A DNA stretch of 64,000 bases from JAOEGB01 sp041262585 (GTDB lineage: Bacteria > Actinomycetota > Actinomycetes > Streptosporangiales > Streptosporangiaceae): positions 329,584-393,583 of the forward strand of contig NZ_JBGCBZ010000004.1 in assembly GCF_041262585.1 (NCBI RefSeq). Direction: 5' to 3'. A program made the position numbers and the translations under genes. The notes beneath the pieces are model-generated. The model worked only from the letters and a program-made list of their open reading frames with translations, ran no database searches and was not told the DNA's origin. Of the stretch, positions 25,517 to 33,464 are shown piece by piece (position 1 is the first letter of the stretch; each line of letters opens with the position of its first letter).

Positions 25517-26068
25517 GTGGAACAGACGAGCGGGGCCCGGATGACTAGGCGTGCCCTGCTTGGCACGGCCGCGGCCGGGCTGGCCGTTTCCGGCTGCTCG
25601 TTCCGCACGGGTCAAGGCTCCGGGAAGACCGGTGCCCACAAGCCGCCGGATCCTCAGACCGTGCTGCTGATCTCCCTGATCGCGGCCAAGGAGCAGATGA
25701 TCGCGCTCTACCAGCGGGCGGCGCTGTCGGACGCCAAGCGGGCCGGCACGCTGGAGCAGTTCCGCCAGCGTCATGTCGCCCATCTCGCCGCACTGCGCAA
25801 GCTGCTTCCCCGGGACGCCGCGCCGACCCCCTCGCCCTCCCCTTCCCCTTCGGAAGCCTCCGGTTCCCCTTCGCAAGCATCCGGTTCCCCTTCGCAAGCA
25901 TCCGGATCGGCGGTGTCCGCCGGCCGGCTGCGCGACGCGGAGCGCCGGGCGGCGGCCGGGCGGCCGGCTCAGACGGCGGGCGTCTCCCCCGCGCTCGCCC
26001 AGCTCCTGGCCGGCATCGGCGCCTGCGAGGCCGTACACGTGATCGCGCTGGGGAGGCTGCGTGATTGA
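25517..26068 (+). CDS. Tat-type lipoprotein with ferritin-like helices
   Basis: A 183-residue protein. The N-terminus carries TRRALLGTAAAGLAVSGC, a twin-arginine signal ending in a lipobox with Cys as the lipidation site. Two helical segments (LLISLIAAKEQMIALYQRAALSD and RQRHVAHLAALRKLLP), with E, Y and HxxH-like spacing, recall the ferritin-like fold of the next gene. They are separated from a third helix by a Ser/Pro/Gln-rich linker made of a 21-bp repeat (SGSPSQA units). The GTG at 25517 lies 8 nt after TACGAT, so a leaderless start is possible; the ATG at 25541 is an alternative. Confidence 0.75.
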   Translation: MEQTSGARMTRRALLGTAAAGLAVSGCSFRTGQGSGKTGAHKPPDPQTVLLISLIAAKEQMIALYQRAALSDAKRAGTLEQFRQRHVAHLAALRKLLPRDAAPTPSPSPSPSEASGSPSQASGSPSQASGSAVSAGRLRDAERRAAAGRPAQTAGVSPALAQLLAGIGACEAVHVIALGRLRD

Positions 26069-26577
26069 CTGTGACTGACGCGCTCGCCAAGGCCCTGGCC
26101 GCCGAGCATGCCGCCGTGTACGCCTACGGGGTGGTCGGCGGGAAGACCACGGGCAGGCTCCGCGCCCGCGCCTCGATCGGGTTCGACGCCCATCGGGCTC
26201 GGCGTGACCAGCTCCGCACGCTGATCGCGCAGCGGGGCGGCACGCCGTCGGAACCCGGGCCGACCTACCAGTTGCCGTTCGAGATCACGACGGCCTCTGA
26301 CGCCGTCCGCCTCGCCGTGCTGGTCGAGGAGCGGCTCACCACCGCCTATCTGGAGCTGGCCGCCGACCCGGACGCGTCGCTGCGGCGCCTCGCCGCGCTC
26401 GCCGCCCAGGAGTGCGCGACCCGCGCGTACGGCTGGCGGCCCGCGATCACCGCGTTCCCCGGCATGCCCGGGCTGGGGGCGTCACCCACGGCGACCGCCG
26501 GCCCCACGCCGTCCCTCGACCCCACTCCGCCGCTCGACCCTTCATCGCTGGTCGAGGAGCCCGCCGACACGCAATGA
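26065..26577 (+). CDS. DUF4439 ferritin-like protein
   Basis: A 170-residue protein matching the DUF4439 pattern: KALAAEHAAVYAYGVVGGK, HRARRDQLRTLI and VEERLTTAYLELAA give helices with Glu, Tyr and His at ferritin-like positions, ending in a Pro-rich tail. It overlaps the upstream lipoprotein gene by 4 bp (TTG start), or starts at GTG 26071. The pair probably works together at the cell surface and cytosol; the metal or redox role is unproven. Confidence 0.8.
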   Translation: MTVTDALAKALAAEHAAVYAYGVVGGKTTGRLRARASIGFDAHRARRDQLRTLIAQRGGTPSEPGPTYQLPFEITTASDAVRLAVLVEERLTTAYLELAADPDASLRRLAALAAQECATRAYGWRPAITAFPGMPGLGASPTATAGPTPSLDPTPPLDPSSLVEEPADTQ

Positions 26578-26603
26578 GCCGGGCCCGGTCGACCGGGCCC
26601 GGC
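26578..26603. terminator. Perfect palindrome between DUF4439 and proS ends
   Basis: A 26-base perfect palindrome, GCCGGGCCCGGTC joined to its complement, starting inside 2 bp of the DUF4439 stop and 22 bp from the proS stop. It is likely a bidirectional terminator for the two convergent transcripts. Confidence 0.8.
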
Positions 26604-26624
26604 TACTTGCCGACGCGGCGGCGA

Positions 26625-28367
26625 TCAGGCCTGGCAGGCCGCCAGGACCCGGTCCACGGCCTCGGAGAGCGGGATCTCCTCCTTGGTCCCGGTCACGCGG
26701 TCGCGCAGCTCAACGACGCCCTGGGCGAGCCCGCGGCCGACGATCAGCACAGTGGGCAGGCCGAGCAGCTCGGAGTCCTTGAACTTCACACCGGGGGACA
26801 CGCCCGCGCGGTCGTCCACCAGGACGCGCAGGCCGCGCGACTCCAGCTCCTCGGCGAGCTGGGTGGCCACCTCGATCTGGTTCTCCTTGCCGGTGCCGAC
26901 GAGGTGCACGTCGGCCGGGGCCACCTCGCGCGGCCAGACCAGGCCCAGCTCGTCGTGGCGCTGCTCGGCCAGCACGGCGACCGCGCGTGAGACGCCGACG
27001 CCGTAGGAGCCCATCGTGATCCGGATCGGCTTGCCGTCCGGCCCGAGCGCGTCGAGCCCGGCGGCGTCGGCGTACTTGCGGCCGAGCTGGAAGATGTGAC
27101 CGATCTCGATGCCGCGGTCGATCGACAGCGGGTGGCCGCAGCGGGGGCAGGAGTCCCCGGCCCGGACGTCGGCCGCCTCGATCGTCCCGTCGGCCTCGAA
27201 GTCGCGGCCCGCGACCACGTGCGCGGCGTGCTTGCCGGGCTCGTTCGCCCCGGTCACCCAGGCCGAGCCGTCGACCACGCGGGGGTCCACGAGATAGCGG
27301 ATGCCGAGCGACTTGAGGACCTGCGGGCCGATGTAACCGCGAACCAGGCCGGGATACCGGACGAAGTCCTCCGCCTCGAAGATCTCGGGGACGCCGGGTG
27401 AGACCGCCGCCTCCAGGCGCTTGAAGTCGACCTCCCGGTCGCCGGGCACGCCGATGATGAGCGTTTCGGCCTTGTCGGATCCCGGCGTGCGGACCTTGAC
27501 CACGACGTTCTTCAGCGTGTCGGCGGCGGTGATCCCCAGGCCGTGGTGCTCGTTGACGTAGCCGACCAGCGACTCGATGGTGGGCGTGTCCGGCGTGTCG
27601 AGCACTTCGAGCGCGGGGTGCCCGGTCGTGACGGCGGGCGGCGCGGGCGTGACGACGGCCTCGGCGTTGGCCGCGTAGCCACAGTTGTGGCAGGCCACGA
27701 AGGTGTCCTCACCGGTGGCGCAGGGAGCCAGGAACTCCTCCGACGCCGAGCCGCCCATCGCGCCGGACATGGCGAAGACGACGCGGTAGTCGATGCCGAG
27801 CCGGTCGAAGATCCGGATGTAGGCCTCTCGGTGCGTCTCGTAGGAGTGCTTCAGGCCGTCGTCGTCGAGGTCGAAGGAGTAGGAGTCCTTCATGACGAAC
27901 TCCCGGCCGCGCAGGATGCCCGCCCGGGGGCGCGCCTCGTCGCGGTACTTCGTCTGGATCTGGTAGAGGGTCACCGGGTAGTCCTTGTAGGAGGAGTACT
28001 CCCCCTTGACCATGTCGGTGAACATCTCCTCATGGGTGGGCCCGAGCAGGTAGTCGGCGCCCTTGCGGTCCTTGAGGCGGAAGAGCGTGTCGCCGTACTC
28101 CGTCCACCGGCCGGTGGCCTCGTAGTAGTCGCGGGGCAGCAGCGCGGGGAACAGCACCTCCTGGGCGCCCATCCGGTCCATCTCCTCGCGGACCACCCGC
28201 GTGATGTTCTCCAGGACGATCTTGCCGAGCGGCAGCCACGAGTAGATGCCGGGGGCGACACGGCGGACGTATCCGGCGCGGACGAGCAGCTTGTGGCTCG
28301 GCACTTCCGCGTCCGCCGGATCCTCACGCAGCGTGCGCAGGAACAGGGTCGACATACGCAGCAGCAC
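26625..28367 (-). CDS. proS: Prolyl-tRNA synthetase (bacterial type with editing insert)
   Basis: A 580-residue class II synthetase that charges tRNA-Pro. Class II blocks are TRVVREEMDRMGAQEVLFPALLPRDYYEATGR (motif 1 region), RDEARPRAGILRGREFVMKDSYSF (motif 2) and GSYGVGVSRAVAVLAEQ (motif 3). The INS editing domain lies between motifs 2 and 3. The GTG at 28367 follows AAGGAGTAGCC. It is the first gene of the minus-strand housekeeping block in this window. Confidence 0.95.
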   Translation of the reverse strand: MLLRMSTLFLRTLREDPADAEVPSHKLLVRAGYVRRVAPGIYSWLPLGKIVLENITRVVREEMDRMGAQEVLFPALLPRDYYEATGRWTEYGDTLFRLKDRKGADYLLGPTHEEMFTDMVKGEYSSYKDYPVTLYQIQTKYRDEARPRAGILRGREFVMKDSYSFDLDDDGLKHSYETHREAYIRIFDRLGIDYRVVFAMSGAMGGSASEEFLAPCATGEDTFVACHNCGYAANAEAVVTPAPPAVTTGHPALEVLDTPDTPTIESLVGYVNEHHGLGITAADTLKNVVVKVRTPGSDKAETLIIGVPGDREVDFKRLEAAVSPGVPEIFEAEDFVRYPGLVRGYIGPQVLKSLGIRYLVDPRVVDGSAWVTGANEPGKHAAHVVAGRDFEADGTIEAADVRAGDSCPRCGHPLSIDRGIEIGHIFQLGRKYADAAGLDALGPDGKPIRITMGSYGVGVSRAVAVLAEQRHDELGLVWPREVAPADVHLVGTGKENQIEVATQLAEELESRGLRVLVDDRAGVSPGVKFKDSELLGLPTVLIVGRGLAQGVVELRDRVTGTKEEIPLSEAVDRVLAACQA

Positions 28368-28479
28368 GGCTACTCCTTGCTCGTTGGAGATCTCGCGACA
28401 GAGACCGCGAGAGAGACGACGTGAGCCAAGGTTATCGACTCGCGGACGCGTCTCGCCTCCTCTATAGGCTGTACACCTT

Positions 28480-29145
28480 CTACAGCGCGTACACGGCGGT
28501 GAGGACCGCGGCGACGCCCGCGGCGCGGGTACGGCCCGCCCACGACCGCCGCGACAGGACCACACAGAGCAGCCCGAGCACGAGCGCCGTACCGGCGAGC
28601 CACGGCAGGGCGGGGCCCCTGTCCCAGGTCACCATGCCGTGCCATTTGACCGTTCCGTTGAAGCTTGCGCTCTCGGCCATGTCGGTGAGGAACAGCAGCG
28701 CGAGCACGCCCGCGGCCACGTCGCCCCAGGGGGAGCGTGAACGGGCGAGATACGCGAGCGCCCCTATGGCGACCATCCGGAAGAGGATGCCGTCCACGGC
28801 GACTCCGCCGCCGGGGAATTCGATGAAGTCCGTGCCGCCCACGCTCATGATCAGGCCAGGGAAGACCGCGCCGAAGGTCGTGAGGGCGGCGTTGAGCAGG
28901 GCCCATCCCAATCCCGCGGAAAGGTAGCCGCTCACGGCGACGACGCTCACCAGCAGAGCGGACATCGCGATCCTGAGCACAGGACTGGAGGCGACGCCGG
29001 ACAGCAGCGTCCCGGCCACGCCCACCGGGACGCCGGCGAGAAGCGCGACGAGGATGTGGCCCTGAATGCGACGTGCGCACCGGTCCAGGGTGGCGAAGTC
29101 TCCCTCCGAGGTCTCCTCCTCGGCGAAGCAGGACGGGATGTTCAT
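28480..29145 (-). CDS. Hypothetical polytopic membrane protein
   Basis: A 221-residue protein with about six hydrophobic helices (for example HILVALLAGVPVGVAGTLLSG and TALVLGLLCVVLS) and a cytosolic start MNIPSCFAEEETSEGD. No family was recognised. The ATG at 29145 has no ribosome site; a TTG at 29166 adds seven residues. It is divergent from the acyl-CoA dehydrogenase at 29264 across an unusually AT-rich 118-bp region that probably carries both promoters. Confidence 0.65.
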   Translation of the reverse strand: MNIPSCFAEEETSEGDFATLDRCARRIQGHILVALLAGVPVGVAGTLLSGVASSPVLRIAMSALLVSVVAVSGYLSAGLGWALLNAALTTFGAVFPGLIMSVGGTDFIEFPGGGVAVDGILFRMVAIGALAYLARSRSPWGDVAAGVLALLFLTDMAESASFNGTVKWHGMVTWDRGPALPWLAGTALVLGLLCVVLSRRSWAGRTRAAGVAAVLTAVYAL

Positions 29146-29263
29146 CGACTGCGATCCGATCTTCAATTACTGCACCAGTCACGAGCAGTCTATATGGACG
29201 TCAAATAACCCCAATAACGGCCATGCTTATCATCAACAAGTGACCGCTTGGTATCCTCGCGGC

Positions 29264-30277
29264 GTGGACGAGCGAAAGGAACTGCGCGAAGCCGTCCGGG
29301 CCTTCCTCGGAGAGGCCACCGGGGTCACGTGGCGGCGGTTCGCCGGGGAGCTCGGCGCCGCCGGGCTGGCCGTCCCCGAGGAGTACGGCGGAGCCGCATG
29401 CGGGTTCCCTGAGGTGGCGATCGTCTGCGAGGAGATCGGCCGGGCCCTGTCGCCCCTCCCCTACCTGTCAACGGTCGTGCTGGCGGCCTCCGCGATCCTG
29501 GAGTCGGGCGACCGCGAGGCGCGGGGGCGGCTGCTGCCGGCGATCGCCGAAGGGGCCATCACGGCCACAGTGATCTTCCCCGACGACGCGGACCTCTCGC
29601 TGGACGGCGACCGGCTCAGCGGGCTCGCGCCGTACGTCATGGAGGGCGAGCTCGTGCTCGCCTATGTCGACGGAGCTCTGGTGGAGGCCGAGCCGTCGGC
29701 GCGCAGGCCGTACGTCACCTTGGACACGACCCGGCCGCTGGCCGAGCTGACCTTCGACGCGGTGCCCGTACGGGGGATCGGCGACGCGCGGGCGGCCGCC
29801 CGGGTGCGGGACCTCGGCATCGCCGGGCTGGCCGCGGAGCAGGCGGGCGGGGCGGCCCGCTGCCTCGAGTCGGCGACCGAATACGCCAAGAGGCGCTACC
29901 AGTTCGGGCGGCCCATCGGCTCGTTCCAGGCGATCAAGCACAAGCTGGCGGACATGCTGCTCAGGGTCGAGTCCGCCCGCTCGGCCGCCTATGCCGCCGC
30001 CGAGGCGAGCGCGGAGGAGCTGTCCGTCTACGCCGCGATGGCGGGCTCGTACTGCACCGAGGCATACCTGAGCACGGCGGGCGAGAACATCCAGGTGCAC
30101 GGCGGCATCGGGGTGACGTGGGAGCACGACGCCCATCGCTACTTCAAGCGGGCGACGTCGGACGCTCAGCTCTTCGGGCCGCCCGAGGCGCATCGTGCCC
30201 GGCTGGCGCGGGCCGTGTTCACAGGAGGCCTTGAAGCCTTCCCAGACCGGCCAGCAGCGCCGTCAGCGCGACCGTGA
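29264..30277 (+). CDS. Acyl-CoA dehydrogenase (small FadE type)
   Basis: A 337-residue flavoprotein. The N-terminal helices contain LAVPEEYGGAACGFPEVAIVCEEIGRAL; the C-terminal domain has AKRRYQFGRPIGSFQAIKHKLADM and IQVHGGIGVTWEHDAHRYFKRA, standard for FAD-binding acyl-CoA dehydrogenases. Length and low similarity to the FadE30 in this window resemble FadE31-33/ChsE-type steroid dehydrogenases, which work as heterodimers with two different chains; the partner is not here. The GTG lies exactly 6 nt after TATCCT, so it is probably leaderless. Confidence 0.85.
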   Translation: MDERKELREAVRAFLGEATGVTWRRFAGELGAAGLAVPEEYGGAACGFPEVAIVCEEIGRALSPLPYLSTVVLAASAILESGDREARGRLLPAIAEGAITATVIFPDDADLSLDGDRLSGLAPYVMEGELVLAYVDGALVEAEPSARRPYVTLDTTRPLAELTFDAVPVRGIGDARAAARVRDLGIAGLAAEQAGGAARCLESATEYAKRRYQFGRPIGSFQAIKHKLADMLLRVESARSAAYAAAEASAEELSVYAAMAGSYCTEAYLSTAGENIQVHGGIGVTWEHDAHRYFKRATSDAQLFGPPEAHRARLARAVFTGGLEAFPDRPAAPSARP

Positions 30278-30568
30278 CGGCGAGGACCGAAGCCGCGCCG
30301 GTGGCGTGGGCCGCAGGAGCAGCACGAGCACCAGGGCCAGAGCCAGGCCCGCCCAGTCCTGCCAGGGATAGCCCCATTCGACCGCCACGCAGCATTCACC
30401 GCTCTCGCGGGTGAACAGACCCTGAAGCCACAGCTGAAGCGACAGCACCGCGGGGATCGACTGGCCTTGCAGGAGCGTCGCCAAGGGGATCCACAACGGA
30501 GCGGCCGGTGGCGGATCCGACCACTGGGGCGGCGCCTTCGACCCCTGCATCGAGTACTTCACCGACAT
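30263..30568 (-). CDS. Possible small membrane protein
   Basis: A 101-codon frame with two hydrophobic stretches (LWIPLATLLQGQSIPAVLSL and AGLALALVLVLLL) around a loop with Glu-Cys-Cys (ESGECCVAVEWGYPWQDW) and a basic C-terminus. A +1 frame at the 3' end would give a third hydrophobic helix (AASVLAVTVALTALLAGLG), so a frameshift is possible. No ribosome site is seen. It overlaps the convergent dehydrogenase by 15 bp. It may be a real small protein or a decaying gene. Confidence 0.4.
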   Translation of the reverse strand: MSVKYSMQGSKAPPQWSDPPPAAPLWIPLATLLQGQSIPAVLSLQLWLQGLFTRESGECCVAVEWGYPWQDWAGLALALVLVLLLRPTPPARLRSSPSRSR

Positions 30569-30614
30569 CTGGGACGCCTACTCCGGCTTCCCCGGCACCC
30601 TCGCCACGAGCTGA
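30438..30614 (+). pseudogene. Startless protein-like tail opposite the small membrane ORF
   Basis: The plus-strand frame ending at 30614 reads HWGGAFDPCIEYFTDIWDAY before GFPGTLATS and stop, which looks like a genuine protein C-terminus. It has no start codon and is closed upstream by a TGA at 30435. It may be a deletion scar. The rest of 30278-30676 shows nothing more. Confidence 0.3.
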
Positions 30615-30676
30615 GAAGCCGGTTCCCGACGCCCTGCGATGACGACCCGGACGGCGCCCTCGCCGTCCGGGTCTCT

Positions 30677-31168
30677 TCAGCCGCCGAGCAGTTCCTCCCA
30701 GTGCTGCCGGGAGGCGGGCCGCCTGGCCGCGGCCACGGTCCTGTCCAGGGTCGCGGACATGCGCCACAGCCCCGGTCGGGCCCGCAGCCGTCCCATGCCG
30801 AGCGGATCGATGGCCCGCAGCACGAAGCTCACCCCCATGACGTCCAGCGACGCGGTGGAGGCGGTGGCGGGCCCGGCCGCCCCGGCCAGCGGCCCCGGGT
30901 GTCCGGGCTCGTGGACACGTTCGACGAGCAGCGCCGCGACCTCCGAGGCATGCGGCCCGTCCCGCCACTCCACGTGCCAGGAGTGGTCGCTCCCTCGCCA
31001 CCAGGCCAGGTCGCGGCAGGCCTCCAGCATCTCGGCCTCGCCGGCCAGCGCGGCCATCACCCTGCCGAGAGCCTCGTAACGCCGGGCGTTAGGCGTGCGC
31101 GCCTCGTCGTGCTCTTCCGGCCCCGGCAGAAGCCCGGGCTCCTCCCGCCCCCCGCGGAATCCCCTCAT
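30677..31168 (-). CDS. Hypothetical cytosolic protein
   Basis: A 163-residue product that I do not recognise. The middle (CRDLAWWRGSDHSWHVEWRDGPHASEVAALLVE) is Trp/His-rich and looks folded; the first 30 residues are charged and probably disordered. No ribosome site is clear, and the true start may be one of the internal GTG/ATG codons near residue 37. It is divergent from the luciferase-like gene at 31355, sharing a region with a KstR2-like box. Confidence 0.6.
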   Translation of the reverse strand: MRGFRGGREEPGLLPGPEEHDEARTPNARRYEALGRVMAALAGEAEMLEACRDLAWWRGSDHSWHVEWRDGPHASEVAALLVERVHEPGHPGPLAGAAGPATASTASLDVMGVSFVLRAIDPLGMGRLRARPGLWRMSATLDRTVAAARRPASRQHWEELLGG

Positions 31169-31318
31169 GTCTGGGAGGGTCCCACCGATCGGCCGTCTCG
31201 TCCTCGGGTTTCCCCGTCTTTTAGCCCCAGAGCCCACGAGCATCAACTTTGATCGCGGCGACCGCCCTCCCGCAAGCCCTCGTTGCCCGTGCGGCGGGTT
31301 CGCGTGTAATCTCGGCCA

Positions 31319-31332
31319 AGCGAGCGCTTGGT
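31319..31332. promoter_or_regulatory. KstR2-like box before the fadD3 operon (one mismatch)
   Basis: AGCGAGCGCTTGGT, compared with the published KstR2 operator AnCAAGnnCTTGnT, differs at one arm position (CGAG for CAAG). It sits inside a longer palindrome CCAAGCGAGCGCTTGG at 31316-31331, 23 bp upstream of the luciferase-like start. Confidence 0.6.
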
Positions 31333-31354
31333 TAACGATGTGAGGGACGGGGCC

Positions 31355-32413
31355 ATGAGGATCAGCCTGGGCTACGAGCTGGAGGTGCGCGGCCGGACCC
31401 GCGAGGTCGAACGGCAGGCGTTCCACAACGTGATCGAACAGGTGGTGCTCGGGGACGAGCTGGGCTTCGACACCGCGTGGTTCGTGGAGCACCACTTCAC
31501 CCGCGGTTTCTCCCACTCCTCCGCCCCGGACCTCGTGCTGGCGGCCGCGTCCCAGCGGACGGCCCGGATCCACCTCGGGCTCGGCGTCGTGCTCTTGCCG
31601 TTCCAGTCCCCGATCCGTACGGCGGAGCGCGTCGCCACGCTCGACATCGTGAGCGACGGCCGGGTGGAGTTCGGCACGGGAAGGGGAGCCTCTCCACTGG
31701 AGTACCAGGCTTTCCAGCGGCCGTTCGAGCAGTCCCGGGCGCTCTGGGAGGACTCTCTCGAGGCCGTGCTCGCGATCTGGAACGCCGACGGGGAGCCGGT
31801 CAGCCGGTCCAACGAGTTCTTCGAGATCCCCGGCGTGGGCGTCTACCCGCGCCCGGTCCAGCGGCCGCACCCGCCCGTATGGGTGGCCTCCACCTCCCTT
31901 GACGGCTACCTGGCGGCGGCCAGGAAGGGGTACAACCTGCTCGGCATGACCATGCTGAAGGGCATCGGCGACGTCGCGGCGGACATCGCCGAATACAAGG
32001 AATGCCTCGCCGACAGCGGCTTCGACCCGGACACCCGCCGGATCGCCCTGATGATCCCCTGGTTCGTGGGCCCGACCCGTGACGAGGCCATCGCGGTCGC
32101 CGCCGATCCCGTGCTCTGGTACATCCGCCGCCAGGTCAACCTCGTGACCCCGCCCGACTACTACGACGCCCGGCACGCGACGCACAGAGTGCTCGGCCAG
32201 CTCGCGGCCGGGCTGCCACCCGACGAGGCGATGGCGACGCTCCGGGAGCATCTGATGGTGGTCGTGGACGACGTCGCCGGCTCTCGTAAAGCCGTCGCCA
32301 GGATCGCCGAGGCGGGGGCCACCGACCTGATCCTCCAGGCACAGGTCGGCGGTCTCGCCCACGGGCACGTGTGCGACTCGATGCGGCGCTTCATGACGGA
32401 GGTGGCGCGGTGA
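31355..32413 (+). CDS. LLM-class (bacterial luciferase-like) flavin oxidoreductase
   Basis: A 352-residue TIM-barrel flavoprotein with GLGVVLLPFQSPIRTAERVATLDIVSDGRVEFGTGRG, the hallmark of luciferase-like monooxygenases, and AWFVEHHF near the start as in LuxA-type members. It is the first gene of an operon with a PaaK-like protein, fadD3 and a ferredoxin reductase, under a KstR2-like box. A separate flavin reductase at 43376 could supply reduced flavin. A sterol-related substrate is inferred from context only. The ATG at 31355 follows GAGGGACGGGG. Confidence 0.85.
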   Translation: MRISLGYELEVRGRTREVERQAFHNVIEQVVLGDELGFDTAWFVEHHFTRGFSHSSAPDLVLAAASQRTARIHLGLGVVLLPFQSPIRTAERVATLDIVSDGRVEFGTGRGASPLEYQAFQRPFEQSRALWEDSLEAVLAIWNADGEPVSRSNEFFEIPGVGVYPRPVQRPHPPVWVASTSLDGYLAAARKGYNLLGMTMLKGIGDVAADIAEYKECLADSGFDPDTRRIALMIPWFVGPTRDEAIAVAADPVLWYIRRQVNLVTPPDYYDARHATHRVLGQLAAGLPPDEAMATLREHLMVVVDDVAGSRKAVARIAEAGATDLILQAQVGGLAHGHVCDSMRRFMTEVAR

Positions 32414-33456
32414 GCGGCGAGCGCTGGCTGACCCGAGGTGACCTGACCGGGCATGACGCGACCGGCCTGCTGCTCGTCTCCCCCGACGGGTCGAGCGCCG
32501 TTCCACTCGACCCCGACGACCGTACGACCACCGCCTCGGCCCTGCGCGCCGCCGGGGTGGCGGAGCGCGATCGGGTGGTGGTCGCGCTGGCCGAGCCGTA
32601 CGGGGCCTTGTGGGCCTCGGCGGCGGCGGAGGTCGCCGAGGCCGCGGCGCCGGTTGGCCCCCGGGGGCGGCTGCGGCTGCATCAAGCGCTCATGTCGGTC
32701 GGAGCCACCACGCTGGTGATCACGCCGACGGGGGCGATGGACTTCCTCGCCCGCCTTCATCTGGAGTTCCTGCTCGATCCCCTCGACCTGGGACTGCGGC
32801 ACATCGTGCTGACCGGCGAGATCGCGTCGAGGGGCACGCCGGGGCAGCTCGCCGGCGAGTTCGACGCGTCGGTCTCCGAGATCCTCGCGTCGCCGTTCAG
32901 TGGCGCGGCGCTGGGCTGGCGGGCGTCGGAGACGGCACCGCTGACCCCGTCCGGGAGTCTCCGCCTGGCCTCTCTCGACAAGGACGAGATCTTCGACGGC
33001 CCCTGTCCGGAGGGGCCCGCCGAGCTGGTCGTCAGGCGCGGCGACAGCGTTCTGCGGACGGGCCAGGTCGCCCGGGTCGGCCGGGTCACGGCCCCGGACC
33101 TCGTCCCGGCGCCCGAGCACACGGTCGGCGACCACGTTCTGATCAGGGGCGTCTGGCTGGCGCTGTCCCGGCTGGAGAAGGCCCTCGCCAAGATCGACGG
33201 CGTGGCGACGTGGGAGCTGACGATCTCCCGGCCCGGCACCCTCGACGCCGCGACGCTGACGGTGACCTTCAACCGGGCCGCCCTCGTCGGCAACCCGATG
33301 TGGAAGGCGCGAATCCGGGAGTCGCTGAAAGCCATCACCCCTGTCGCGATCACCGTCGAGGTCGCCCACGGCATCGCCGAGGCGGCGCGGCCCGGGACCG
33401 TGAACGACCTGAGAGGCCAGCATCTCGGCAGGGACCGCACGGCCATCGCTCACTAG
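32410..33456 (+). CDS. PaaK-like adenylate-forming protein, degenerate N-terminus
   Basis: A 348-residue protein related to phenylacetate-CoA ligases: LRHIVLTGEIASRGTPGQLAGEF and TGQVARVGRVTAPDL match the central region, and RGVWLALSRLEKALAKI the C-terminal lid. The usual phosphate-binding loop (SSGTTGxP) is not recognisable; the corresponding position reads SPDGSSAVPLDP. About 80 residues are missing relative to PaaK. It may be inactive, regulatory or a CoA/acyl carrier partner. The GTG overlaps the upstream stop (GTGA), so it is coupled. Confidence 0.7.
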   Translation: MSGERWLTRGDLTGHDATGLLLVSPDGSSAVPLDPDDRTTTASALRAAGVAERDRVVVALAEPYGALWASAAAEVAEAAAPVGPRGRLRLHQALMSVGATTLVITPTGAMDFLARLHLEFLLDPLDLGLRHIVLTGEIASRGTPGQLAGEFDASVSEILASPFSGAALGWRASETAPLTPSGSLRLASLDKDEIFDGPCPEGPAELVVRRGDSVLRTGQVARVGRVTAPDLVPAPEHTVGDHVLIRGVWLALSRLEKALAKIDGVATWELTISRPGTLDAATLTVTFNRAALVGNPMWKARIRESLKAITPVAITVEVAHGIAEAARPGTVNDLRGQHLGRDRTAIAH

Positions 33457-33464
33457 GGGGCTCC

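Noticed and set aside
28368..28479. T-box riboswitch before proS
   Set aside because: The leader is only about 110 bp, with no visible T-box or specifier-loop pattern.
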